Assembly (NCBI GenBank): GCA_000727475.1
Contig: KL647312.1
Coordinates: forward strand, 558,001 to 622,000
Source: Sarcocystis neurona
Taxonomy: Eukaryota > Apicomplexa > Conoidasida > Eucoccidiorida > Sarcocystidae
Direction of reading: 5' to 3'
DNA length: 64,000 bases
Part shown: piece after piece, positions 23,250-35,700 of the stretch
Layout: each line of letters starts with the position of its first letter
Numbering within the stretch: the first letter of the stretch is position 1
The notes under the pieces: model-generated
Database searches by the model: none
What the model was told of the DNA's origin: nothing
The model's input: the letters and a program-made list of their open reading frames with translations, nothing else
Translations under genes and position numbers: made by a program

Positions 23250-25336
23250 GCTATAGAGGCACATGCTGTAACCCCTTTCACTGTGTAGTCCTGCGACTTC
23301 CAGAACATTCCTCACTGCAGCGGGATCTCCGCGGTTGATCCACGTGCGACTGCAGCCTCCGTTTTCAGCTGTGACATCTGAAATGAACGACGGCAGAACG
23401 TCACAACTGGGACAGCCACCGCGCGTAGAATTCTGGTCTCAATGGGAACCCTACCCAGACGACCGATGCAGAAAACCTCGTGAGGTGGCACCTGTGTCTG
23501 ATTTTGCTTCCTACTGAGTGCTTGTTGTGACTGCAGGAAAACCTGTGGCTCAAGACCCATGCACGAGACGCTTACACCAGAATTTTAAACGTACATGTCT
23601 TCGACGGGCTCCCGGACAAATGTTCTTCACCCGTACACGTATCCATCTTGCGAGCTGCAGAACAGTTTCGTGAGCGCGCTTTAATGCTACAGCACTGTGA
23701 GAGTTGAAGCTCCACTGCAGTGACCTGCGTACACAGCTGTAGGCGTGCTGCACCCAGTGCTGCATTGCGTACTTGAACTACGTGTAGTAAGTACGCAATG
23801 TGCACGTGCCTTTTTGAACGCGTACACAATAGTCCACGAGACGTCAAGGCAGTTGCAAGATGAGTCGCAGATGTGGTCGTCAGCTTTGCCAGCTCTTTCG
23901 TGTCTCTTACGGGAAAAAAGAAATGACGCTGGGTCGTAAATTGGTGCTCGCACTCGGTAAGCACGCACGGACATGTAGATTTCCTTACCACCTGTATGTT
24001 GAACAGAATGTCAAGCAGTGTAACGTACAGCTTTAAGTTCCGCAATAGCAACTTTGTCTCTGCAGGTGTTTGACGCAACATTTAGTGATTTGCAGGCAAA
24101 CTCACATGTTGCCAAGTTGATATGTTTATAAACATACTTGTGCACTATAACCAAGCTGTAGAGTACGCCGACCTGCTCGCCTGTAGGGTGCACGCCGGAC
24201 CAGTTCAGAAAACAGTCCGGTTTTTACGGTGCTCGCGCCGCAGCGGCGGCTGTGATGTGTGCTACGTCCTGCACTTCCTACACCAGCAGCATGTAAGAAC
24301 TGGAAAGGGCAGTCGTTGTGTCGCGAGTGCCCAGAGGACTGCAGAAGGAAGCGTGTCGAACTACGCATCTGAGAGCTACCGACATGCACCGGCAAAGCAG
24401 CAAAGGTGCAACAGCGTAATTATATAAATTCCTCGAAAGTTCACTGTACACGCAGCGTCAAACAAAGCGTGTCTCGTTACAAGAATAGCCCCAGTGGCGC
24501 TGTTACGTTGAGTAACTAGAGCTCTGTGCTGTGCGTGTCACCACGAGTGTTCAACGCCGTCACGTCAGGTTGTCAGTAGTTTTGGGGTTAGATCTTGGTC
24601 TCGGAATGTAATTCGTAGCACCATGTAGGTCCAAGTGCGCACAGAGGCAGCCTCTTTCGCTAGCGGGCTTGGGTCCGCATCTAGCAGTGCTTTCCTGCCG
24701 TCGACCACGCGTCAACATCGGACTTCAGGTGCATGTATGAAAAAGTGTATAAGCCTGCACTGGACGCCACCTTGGTCTGTTCTGGCTGCCCGACAAGTTT
24801 TCGTCGCCGAGTTCCTCGCGTGAAGTTACAGAGTCTGTGCCCCTTTAATACCCCCTTGTAATTGTGTATTGCACGGGTATAGCTGAAGAGAGAAGAGGCG
24901 GCTCCGTCGTGATCAGCAGATTGCCCCGTCTGACTTCGATGTTCTAAAAACCGAGCGTGGCCTTCTGGAAGCCACCGTCTACATAAATGATGATGGGACG
25001 AACACTCCTGCGCGTCAGTACCAGCATCCAAGGACGCAGCAGCACAGAAATAAGCAGCAAGGTCAACTGCGCCATGAAAGGCCCCCCCGACCGGTGCTGA
25101 TTCAGAATTATTGAGCGCCTCTTCCACACTTAGCGCCATACACATGTCTGCCATTACGTAGGAAGGAAGCATTGTGAACAAAATACCACTGCATAATAGT
25201 TCGTGTAACTGAACATAAGAGAGATGTATGTAGCATCGGATGAGGTAACAAACGTGCTTCTAATTTCTTGATCCACGTTGTCATGTTTTGATCATGTGTC
25301 AGAGTTACAGCTACTGGAGGCCCGCGAGAGACAAGT

Positions 25337-25859
25337 ATGGAAGTTAGCGCAACATATGCGCGAGGGTACAGCAAAAGAATACTCAAGTTGCACGCGTCAG
25401 TCCTTTCGATGCCCAGCTGTACAAGTGCGCTCGGTGCAGGCGTAAATACGTATTCGAATACTATGGTCGTACAACGTCGTCTTCCTTGTTTCATTGAGTG
25501 GGACGAGGGTGTGCGGCGGTATAATTCGTTGGGTGACGAACACCGCCTTCAGTACGCTTGTAAGGATTTGATGAGCTGTGTTTGTATTTTGTGCGGCGCC
25601 GCGTGCACAGAGGCGGAGAGGAAGGCAGAGCGATTGTTTAAAAGACAGCTTTTCGATGAGAAGAATTCCATGCTTTGTTGTATATAATGCATTCGTAGCT
25701 TAGTCCCTACCTGCGCCTTGGAATTGTGTGTGTTTTCGGGCGGTCTTTCCTCTCTGTGCAGGACGACCTTTTTTCAGGGCCCTGCCTGAGCAGTTTGAGG
25801 GTATTGTCCGCCTGAGAGCAGCGCAGGCAGCACTGAATAAAAGCGTAGAAGCATACGAG
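25337..25859 (+). CDS. Possible two-exon piece of an unrecognised plus-strand gene
   Basis: An ATG at 25337 opens a 116-codon frame ending with a charged stretch (TEAERKAERLFKRQLFDEK). At 25751-25761 a strong 3' splice signal (TCTCTGTGCAG) precedes a 98-base exon-like segment (25762-25859). That segment reads FRALPEQFEGIVRLRAAQAA and ends at a GTGATA donor. The two pieces do not join cleanly: candidate donors near 25676-25679 would create a stop codon. At least one boundary is therefore wrong, or they are unrelated. No family recognised. Confidence 0.25.
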
Positions 25860-26761
25860 GTGATAGCGATTGTAACCTGCATTGGCACATTTAAATGTAG
25901 ATCCTTGTCGTCTTTGATGTGCAGAGTTCTTCACACCAATGGAAAAGAATTCTTATTCGGCACACGTTGCTGCTCTCCTAGTTCTGTCCAGGTCTCACTC
26001 TCGAGGAGTCATGACACGCCAGCAAAACGCAGCGGATAGTGGCCAACGTTTCTCGCTGTGCAACGTGGGAATTCTGTTGTCGAACACAGTGCTTTATCTT
26101 TAGCGCCCCCGCTGTGTTATCAACTCATCTGGGTAGTACCACTTCTCCCGCCCCTGCTTGTCTTCATGTTCTGTCACTCTACAGCCGTTTACCCGCGTCA
26201 AGATGAAAAGCGCAGGCGTACACACAAATGCACATGACTAGCAGGGGGGCGCATCCGCGAGAAGTCCGCCTCCGCTTTGAATGATTATAGCAGGCCCGGT
26301 GAGAGAGGCACGCACGAGCTCTATCGAGGGTTGAGCTGCATCGAACCGCATGCAGGGGGGTCCTCAGAAGAACAGCACCAAATGATGGATTTCAGCTTTT
26401 GTGTAGTGAATGTAGCAGCTGCCCCATCGCCTCACGACTTGAGGAGCAAGCCATCAGCATAGCAACGTGCGTGTCGAAGCGTCTGCGGTGGCAGTCTGCT
26501 ATTGGATTCAGTTCTACCCGAAGAGCACGTGTAGGTAGTCTTGAACTCAAAGTCCCGTCTGATAAGCTGAACAGGTGATCCAGCGGGAAGCAGTCTGTGG
26601 CGACGAAGTGGCTTTTTTTGGCATTGAGACGGCACACGCGTGTGTACACGTATGCGTAGATTCATACGTATACAAACGCGTACGTGCACATGTGAGTGCA
26701 TGTATAGGTGCTTGTCCGTCTACATCTGTGACCGGGAACCTGTACGCATATGTTCACGCCC

Positions 26762-26778
26762 TATATATATATATATAT
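26762..26778. repeat. (TA)n microsatellite
   Basis: A 17-base TA run embedded in about 200 bases of alternating TACG/GTAT sequence (26630-26830) in the ThrRS-PP5 intergenic region. Confidence 0.9.
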
Positions 26779-27760
26779 GTTTAGAGATACGTATATATGT
26801 ATAAATGTATGCATATGTAGGCACACCTGTGTATCCACACAGTGTGTGGATATGCTCACGTACCCCTTGGTCGTGATCCTGTAGTAGTGGTCGCGCTGAG
26901 CTACGGCTACGTTTAATACATGTGTAAGCCATCCTCGACAGCTGAAGTCTCCTGCTCTGCAGAATTATGTACGAACCTGTCCGTAAAGAGGGAGACGCAC
27001 GCGTCCAGTTTTTGGGTGGTACGGAGGAGTGGCTTTGCTCCTTCGCTTTAGCTCGATCAAACCGGGCACCTCCCGATTCAGCTCGTTTCCTGTGTACACG
27101 AACTATCTGCACTAGCCTTCTGTTCCATCCGTAGCCTTGTCGCTGGATCAGCGAATGATCTCTACCGTTTGATGCTGCGACAGCTTTAATAGCGCGTACT
27201 GGTTTTGCTGCGGCACACAAACACACGGTTCTGGAAGTTTCGCTGCTGCGAACAGGTTCTCTTCCACCGCTCCTGGGTTATTCAGCCGCACCGCTTCGGT
27301 TACTGGCGTTGCTGTTCTTCCAGTGCTCCTCCAGCCGCAACAGGGTGTTGCTGCTGGGGCTCCAGTACTTGTGTGTTACGTTTTTCACTTAACACTGCGC
27401 GAAAACGGTTACCCGCAAGTCTCGGATGTGCTGCTGCACGCTGTCGTTGTTTTCCCGTTCTGTGACTCACCAGTTACCCGAAAGCCTCGGAAGTGCTGCT
27501 GTTTTTGCTACCATCTTCCCTCGTTTTGTGACTCCAAGATATCAGCCCGGACTACTGGCGGTGTTCAAACTCGTGCACGAGTGCTGTAACTGACGCGGCA
27601 CGCGGACGCTGCTCTTCTGCGACTTCTACCGGTCCCCTCATGAAACGAGAGCAGGTGAGACAGCTACGTGCTTCTTTAACAGGGCCCTTTTTCTTCACTG
27701 TCTCACCTTCCAGGACAGCCATGGTGGATACGTGTTGACATGGAGGATATGCGTTAGGTA

Positions 27761-27784
27761 ATTAGTGTCGCACGCGACACTAAT
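27761..27784. repeat. Perfect 10-bp inverted repeat with 4-base loop
   Basis: ATTAGTGTCG is followed by the loop CACG and then the exact reverse complement CGACACTAAT. It lies in non-coding DNA about 1.9 kb upstream of PP5. It could form a hairpin or be a dyad protein-binding site; no function can be read from it. Confidence 0.8.
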
Positions 27785-28007
27785 GCTCTAGTGCATCAGT
27801 ACGGTAGTGTTGTCGTGGATGTTGTCGCTCAACACATGCAGCAAAGGGGGGCCGCGCAAGCCGCATGTGATTGAAACTGTTACGGTTGTACAGTAACAGC
27901 ATGCTTACAGCCGAGCAGAAGTAGCGGCGCTAACGCACCCGCGCAGCGCCACACGTGCAGCAGTGGCGGCAAGGGCAATAGCTGAAGCAACTGCGGAGCT
28001 GCGGCGC

Positions 28008-28025
28008 CAGCAGCAGCAGCAGCAG
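28008..28025. repeat. (CAG)6 run
   Basis: The longest uninterrupted CAG run seen in this part of the window, in a CAG-rich non-genic stretch upstream of PP5. Confidence 0.85.
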
Positions 28026-29718
28026 ACGCAGCCGCAGCTGCAGTAGCAGACGCACCAGTACGCCAGCAGCGGGTACGCTGGGCTGCCGGTGTACGTGATT
28101 GCAGCAGTACCGAGCACTAGCGGGGCGGGACAATTTCATGCTGTTTCTGTGGGCAAAGCGCTTTCCCAATCGCTTACACGGAATTTTCTTCCCTCGTTTC
28201 CTTTCACCTCTTTCCTTCCCCTACCGGACTCGCGCCTTCAATCTCGCCCAGGCCTGGCAATGCTGTTGTAGTTCTTCCGTCTTCGCAACGACGGCGGTGC
28301 ACCACCGCCGCTGTGTGTGTGCTGTTACTTCGCCACTGCCAGCGCCTTACGGGCCAGTACGGCAGGCGAGAGTCGCCGAGGCACCAGCACCCGCAGCAGC
28401 AGTTGCCCGAGATCCAGAAACTGGATCTGCACTGCACTGCAGTGCAGCAGCACGTCGTTCCACCAGCATTTCATCTTCGTGCGGCAGAGCCTCAGCAACC
28501 GCTGCAGCAGGTCGAGCGCTGTCGCCCCGAGGGAGCCGTAGCGACGCCAGCACGAGGAGGGGTTGGTATCAGCCAGCAGCTCCACAAGAGGCTCCACGAG
28601 AGCAGCAGCGTGCGAGCATCTTTTTGGAACTCTCCGAGTGAATCGGCGCTTGGCATCTGCAGGATATCCTGGGCACATCAGCCACCTGTGCGTGTGACCG
28701 GCTGTCTTTCCGCCAGCGACGGCGCAGTTGTGGGGTTTGCAGTGCCTCCACGCCCGCGGCAGCGGGCAGCTCGACAGCCCGTCACGCACTGGTCCTGCTG
28801 AGTTGATACGGAAGCGTATGCCGCAGACACGCGATACGTGGTGGAGAAACACCGACGGCGGCTGCAGCGAGGGCAGTGTCGCCTGGAACAGAAGGCAGGA
28901 TCGGGGATGACGTGGGAAAGAAGGGACATCTGCAGCCCCCAGCGCACGACCCGCCGTTCCCACTGCACAGGTATTAATAACGGCAGTGCGTTTCCCGTGG
29001 CAGCAAATCTACGAGGACAACGACACCAGTAGGTCCGACACCAGCGGCACACCTGCTGCGCCAGCGGCTCCAGCACGCGTAGCGCCAGTAGCGACAGTGC
29101 CTCCTGCGGCAGCAACTCCAGTGCGGCAGTGCACTGACTACGACAGCGGAAGACAAACTGGCCCCCCATACACCTTTCTGTTTGCGAGCGGGGATCCATC
29201 CGTGCAGTGGAAAGAAGCTGCTCGATGCCGTTCGTTGAGAGCCCGGGCAGCTGCGTGGGCGCCAGACACCGCAGAATACTGCAAGAGGAAATTTGCATCT
29301 GAACAACACAGCAGGGATCGCAGCCCTAGCGAACCCACTTGCAGCAGCAGCGTCGCAGCGGGCGGCAGCTTCAGATCCACTGCAGGCACGTGGGGGGACA
29401 GCCGGAGCAGAGACAGGAGAATAGTAGTGATATGAGCGGAGATGAAGGGACAGTAGCGGTCTGGACGGGATTAGTGGCAGCAACGCGGTCGTCGACATCG
29501 GGAGCAAGCTTTCCACGGGTGGAAATACGCAGCAGCATCGTCACGCTGTAAACGGGCCGTACCAGCAGCACCGGGGAGGGCAGGGGACGTGTTGCAGCAG
29601 CAGGAGCACAGGGGAGGGTGGGGAGGGAGAGCAGCACTACGGCCGTGGACGGGATCGACCGCAGTGGGGAGGAAGGGAGAGCACCAACGGGAATAGGAAC
29701 AGAAGAAACGAGAGAGCA

Positions 29719-32700
29719 ATGAACGGGCAATGTGAAGGCAGCGCAGAGGTTGAGGAGAACGACCGCAGCAAAGGCAGCGAACGAGCAGTGGCCGAACGTG
29801 ACAAGAACGTGGAGAAGATGGAAGAAACAGATGTGCAGCAGCACCAGCCGAAGGAAGACGAGGCCACGGGAGAGGCGGTCCAGAGGCGAGAAGAGGAAGC
29901 GGAAGCCGCGGCGCAGGAGTGTGTGGAAGACATGCTGCGCCAAGCAGAATCGCTGAAGCAGGAGGGCAACAAGTGTTTCAAAGAAGGCCTCTTCCATCAC
30001 GCAGAGGAGAAGTACAGCGCCGCACTCGAGCTGCTCTCGGAACACCTATTGCCCGCCCCGGGCAGACAGCTGCAGCAGGTGGTCCTCTGCAATCGCGCCT
30101 TCTGCCACATCAAGCTCGAGAACTACGGTATGCCCTTGCGCAGCTCCTTTCTCCCGTGGGGAGCCCTCAGAACTGGGCGGCCTGTGTGCACTGCCTGCCC
30201 AGCGTTTCTCAAAAAAGTCCATGTCCCCTGCACTTCCCTGCATGCAGACACCGGTGAAGCGGCTCGTGATGACGTGTCCCGTGGCGTTGCCTCGTGGCCA
30301 CAGCTGCTGTTGGAGTCGCGAGGCAGGGACGTGTGTGCGGGCCCCTCGCAGCCCGCAGCCTCTCGGCGGTTCTTTCTCAGGGGGTTTCCCACCGCTGCCG
30401 CGCCCAGACAGCAGCCCCGCCTTCAGCCTCAGTAGCGACTTGCAGCCGTCTGTATTGAAAGACTACACATACGGTCTGAACGTGCGGCGCGCAGATGCGG
30501 CGCAGCAGAGGAAGAGAGCAATGGCTTGCGTGAATCACTTCTTTGAACTGCGCAACGTCCAGAGATGCCTCAGCACGCTATCTGCCTCGTAGCCTGGGCC
30601 ATAACATACACCTGCGCAACACCCGCGTGTACACAGATAGCTGTCCGCAGATACGTGTGGACGTGCACTTCTGCGAGTGGAGGCGTGGAAAGAGCCACGC
30701 GCGCAGGCGTAGTTGTATGTGTGTGTATCTGCTGACCCACCCAGAGGCCCAGAGATAGTTTTGTACGACGACCCTGTGTGAGGTGTGGCTGCCAACACGA
30801 CTGCGTGTGGCGGAGTTGTTTTTCGTGCTGCTGCTTCGGGAAGCTCTCCCGCTGTGGCTGAAGGCAACGGGGGAGCACAGGCGACGTCAGCGGCTGCTTG
30901 TGTCTTCACACGTCTCGCCTGCACCGCCGCGTTTCTTTTCCGTACGGACGTGTGTTTGTGGAGGTTCGAGGCGAGTACGCTCTGCATGCGTGCGCTTGTG
31001 GTTGTTGCTGGTGCGTACGGGAGCGGTGCGCGCGCGCAGCAGCGCTGTCGACACGCTCAACATGCATGTACAGGCACACAAAGAGAAAGACAACGGCCGG
31101 CGCTTCCCCGCTGAAGCAGCAGCTCTGGTGCTGAGTCTGTAGATCGCTTCCACGCGCACCACGCATTCAGAAGGGCACACACACTTGAAGTCCTCCTGAG
31201 AATTCTTAGACACCAACGGATACACACGTGCACGTGGGTCTCCACGGCGCTGGGTGAAGCCGGAGACGGCCACGCGCACGCACGGGCGTGCCACTTGTAC
31301 GGCACTTTATCCGTAAATAGGTGGTACGAAGTGTGACTCTCTCTGGAAAAGTCTCGCGTACGTAGGCGTCCGTGTGACCCTCTTCTCTGTGTGCGCGCCG
31401 GTTTGCTCTCTACACTTTCATCTCTTGAAGAGGACGGGCGCGTGCTGCGTTCACTGAGCAGACTGGGGGGCTGCTTAGCGGACATCTTCGTAACCTGGCA
31501 GAACTGTGTGATGCTCTGCAGCGGTATGTGTGGACTCGTCAACGCCAGGGAGAGAGAACGACCGACGCACAGCCGCAGGCCTTGAAAAGACACGGCAGCG
31601 CGTGCTTGTAGTTATCGCGTCTCAAACACGTCCACGAAGAGATATTCACCATCTCCTTTCACCCATATTGCGTGTTCACAAAAATCATATCTACGCATGC
31701 TTGCAGAGTCCTGCCTCTCGCTCTACACCCGTGTAGGCAGCAACAACTCGACGTCTCGGGGAGGAGCACGTACCACCCACATACGCGTGTCCGTGTATGT
31801 ACAGACAGAGATGTAGAGGACGTCAAGAAACAACGTGGGCCTGGTCGGGAGACTATTGGTTGGTAGATCGCATTACCTTTGCGTTGTCGCTTTCAATTCA
31901 CCTCGCCGTCAACTCGTTTGAAAGATGGAGGGATGCTTGCGCACAAGTGTCAGGCAGATGCCAGTTCTATGTAGAAAACGTTGCTGGAGGTCGTCACACT
32001 TGCGGCCCGTTAACTAAATGGCCCTTCGACTGCTGCTGTATTTCCGGGGCCACCGCCGCCGCTCGTGTTGCCAGAGTTGCTGCTGCTGCTGCTGCAAGGG
32101 GGCCTGCTCCCACACTTGTGGTAGAGCCACCGCGAGAGTCCTCGCTGCCCCTGCGCGTGCAGCCAGTGCTGGTAAATGTTTACCTGATGACTGTCCTGTA
32201 CTGCTGCTCTTGCTGCGTTTGCGCGTCGCAGGCTCTGCTGTGGTTGACGCAGATCGAGTGCTGCAGGCTAATGCGCAGTGTGCTAAGGCGTACTATCGCC
32301 GAGGCTGTGCCTACTGCTGCCTGCTGAAATATAAGAAGGCGCTTAAAGGTGAGCTGCAGCTCTGCGTCCTCCTGTCGTGCATGCATTGGCGTCGTCGCTG
32401 CACGGAGGGGTGTGCGCGTATTACGCCTTCGACTCCGCATCCATGCAGCTGCTCTCGTCACCTCCGCGCGGAGGTGGAAGTACGTCTTGTGCCCATCTGT
32501 TGTATCACGTCTTGCAGCTTCAGCTCTAGTTTACTACTGCGGAACGTTTCTCCGCTTGCAGGTACTTGTCTGCACGGCAGCTGCATACTTGTATACGGAT
32601 AAGTGCAGGTCTGTGTTCACGTGTGCATATGTGTATATGTATACACGTGTGTAGTGTCTGTGCGAGTCTCCGAGTGCACTTTTGTGCCTGTCTCAGTCAG

Positions 32701-35700
32701 TTCCGCCGCTTTTTCTTGCAGGAGAAGCGGAGGGCACAGATGCATGCGTGCGCAGTCTTCGTGGAAGGGCAGGTGGAATACCAGGCCGTGTGTGCTGGCA
32801 TCGCGTTCTCGCCTCGTGTTGCTCTCTGTGTGTTTCTCCGCCGTCGCGCCGCGTCTGCACCGTTCTTCTCTCTCCGGCGCACTGCTCCTTGTTTCTGCGC
32901 GTCACGTGTGTGAATCTGTTCGGCTGTTTGTCACGTGGGCTACTCCCCTTCACCGTCGCGCGTTATCGATCGTGCGCGGTATCGTCGGGTACGGAGAAAA
33001 GTTTGAAAACGGCCTCCGGCTCGTCAGTCTGCTGTGTGCCTCTTGCTGGATGTGTCTCTCTCTTAATGTGTCGGGCGGCGCCTCGTCCCCTGGTGGCACG
33101 CGTGGTACACAGCTTGTCTGTGTTCGCGCAGATGGTCGCGGCGTGCGAACGAACGTTCTCCTGCATTTCCTTTTGCGCCCATTCTGTCGGTGGTGTCTCT
33201 CTGCTTCTCTGTGTCTTTCTTGTTTGGTCGTCGTGGTGTGTGCTTCGCGCTCGCGTCTCACAATATCCTTGGGAAGGACGTGGTGAGCTCTAGCTGCTGC
33301 AGCTCCGTCGCGATGCGGCGCTCTCTGCTGCTGTGCGTCTGCGTGTTTCACCAGGTCAGAAACGACCTGCAGTCTCTCGTGTGTCTCAGAGTGATCCTGT
33401 CTTCTATCGGGTAGTCGCGCGCGTGCTTCTGTGTCCAGCCGCGTGTGTGGACGTCGCGTGTGTCGTTCGCGCACTGCAGATTTCGAACGGGTGATAGCGC
33501 TGTCTCCGGCATCCCCGGACAAAGACGCCGTGGCGCGCCTCAACGAGTGCAAGAAGCAGCTGCGTCTGGAAGCGTTCGCGGCGGCGATCGAGACCAGCAA
33601 GAGCATGCGCGCGTCGGAACTGCTGCGCAAGGAAGGCGTGGAGAAGCTGTTCCCCGTGGATGACACGTATGACGGCCCGGTGTACGAGACGAACCGCTGC
33701 AATGCAGAATTTCTTGCCAAGCTGTTGGAGTATTTGAAGGACCCCAGCAAGCGGCTCCACAAAAGATACGCGTATCAAATTGCTCTCGATATGGTGACGC
33801 TTCTTCAAAAGTGTAGGTCTCTGGAGCGGGTCGAGTTAGCGGATGACGAGCAACTCACTGTCTGCGGTGACGTGCATGGCCAGTACTATGATCTATGCAA
33901 TATCTTTGCCATCAACGGCATGCCCTCGAAAGAGAATCCTTATCTCTTCAATGGAGATTTTGTTGACCGCGGCTCCTTCTCTGTGGAGGTACGGAGCAGC
34001 AAACTCACGTACACACTGCTGCAGCAGCTGAGGCGTCAGCACAAGCTTTAGCAGCGGGGAGACCCCACCGCCAGCCGCAGCAGCGATAGAAGCGGCAGTG
34101 TCAGTGGATGAAAAGCAGCGGGAGCAGGTCTGAGCGCGTCCTCGACCAAGTTAACCGGACTCGCAGAAGCACGGCGCAGATTTGCAGTGTTTAGGACGCT
34201 GCCACGGAAGAGCAGAGCGCAGCGCATCCCGACCAGGCCAGTTCAAAACATACAGCGAGGCGCGCAGTTAACGAAGCAGCAGCACCAGCAGCAGGAAGAA
34301 CCCATTGAAATAACAGAGAGAGCGCGACGTGGAGCCGGCGAAGCAACAGCTGCTACTCCTGTCTATTTTTGTACTCGAAGGCAAAGATCAGTGAAACAGG
34401 AGTGTCAGCAGCGAGAGCAGCAGCCGCTCATACGTAGACAAGACTAGTAGAAGCAGCGCAGCCAGCCGCTGCAGACGCACAAAACACGGAGCACCAGCAG
34501 CAGAGGGGAGAGGAGGAATCCAAAGCACTGGGAAGGTGACGTGTTCTTGCCTGGACGGCGGGGAGAGCTGTGATGGGAGATCACACGCAGCCGGAGAACG
34601 GAGGTGCCGGCCATCTGTGCGGCAGACGTGGGCTCCCGGGGTGCAGGCGGAGAACTACACCAGCGGCGTCGCGACCGCAAAATTAGCAGCAGCACTACGC
34701 GCGCAGAAGCGTGTGCGTCCCCGCGCGCAGAGCGGCCCATCCACAGCAGGCAGACAGAATTGCTAGCGCGCGAAGAACAGCTCTTTCAGAAGCCAGTGTG
34801 TATACACACGGATACGCGTACGTACGCAGGTCTTGTACGCAGGTCACACAGAAGAACATCCACCTGCCACACATCCCTGAGCACTTGCGTAGAGACCCCC
34901 GCACACACACATACACACAGAGGGAGAAGACAGTTTGTCTCCGCGGTGTCTCTGCGTCCGGTACTACATGCGTGTTTGTCTGCGTCTCTTATTCTGTCTG
35001 TCGTCGCTCTTCTACTAGGAGGGGGGGCGCCTTCTAGCCGTTTGCGTCGTGACATTCTAGAGTGCGTGAGTGAAGGATGTGTGAAGTCAGCTGCATGTCT
35101 GGAGATTGTTTTTGGCTGCATGTCTCCAGACCAAAACAGCTGCACCGGAAGATACAAACTTCTGGCGGTAGTGTGTGCGGCCATAGCTGGCTGATTTTCA
35201 ACCGGCCGACGCTGTTACTGAGACACGTCGGCGCGCAGGTCCTGGCGAGTCACACAACAAAGACGGGACTGCTGCTGTGGTATGGAGTCTATTTTCCTAT
35301 CCTGCATGCTGCTGCATGCGCGCTGTCCTGTTGCTGCGTGCGGGCTCTGCGCAGTGCATCCTGCTCCTGTATGCGGCTAAGCTGGCGTACCCTGAGCACT
35401 TCCACCTGACGAGAGGAAACCACGAAACCGTCGAGCTGAACAAGCTGTATGGCTTCAAAGGCGAAATGATTCACAAATACGACGAGCGACTTTACAACGT
35501 CTTCTCCGAGGTAAGGCGATCCCCGGCGACGCCCTGCTGGCGGCGCGTTCACCTGCGTACGCTTGCACGTTGGCTGCACTTTAGAACGCAGCAGCGACCG
35601 TCCGTGCGGGTGCTCATGAAGAGTTACCACACATATCTTTGTGGAAACGTTTTGTTAACCTCGAGGACGTCAGGTGCAAGTCTACATATGGTGCACGTGT

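Larger units (their letters stand above)
21381..29718. other. Divergent intergenic region between ThrRS and PP5
   Basis: About 8.3 kb between the ThrRS start (minus) and the PP5 start (plus). 21.4-22.5 kb is purine-rich on the plus strand, which suggests a pyrimidine-rich ThrRS leader. 22.7-25.9 kb has exon-like pieces listed separately at low confidence. 26.7-26.8 kb has TA repeats. A perfect hairpin lies at 27761-27784. 27.9-29.5 kb is strongly CAG/CTG-rich and GC-rich, and 29.56-29.7 kb is G-rich just before the PP5 start. Promoter elements could not be identified by eye. Confidence 0.4.

Noticed and set aside
29371..30045. 224-codon minus-strand hydrophobic frame
   Set aside because: It is the antisense of PP5 exon 1 and its leader; PP5 is certain on the other strand.
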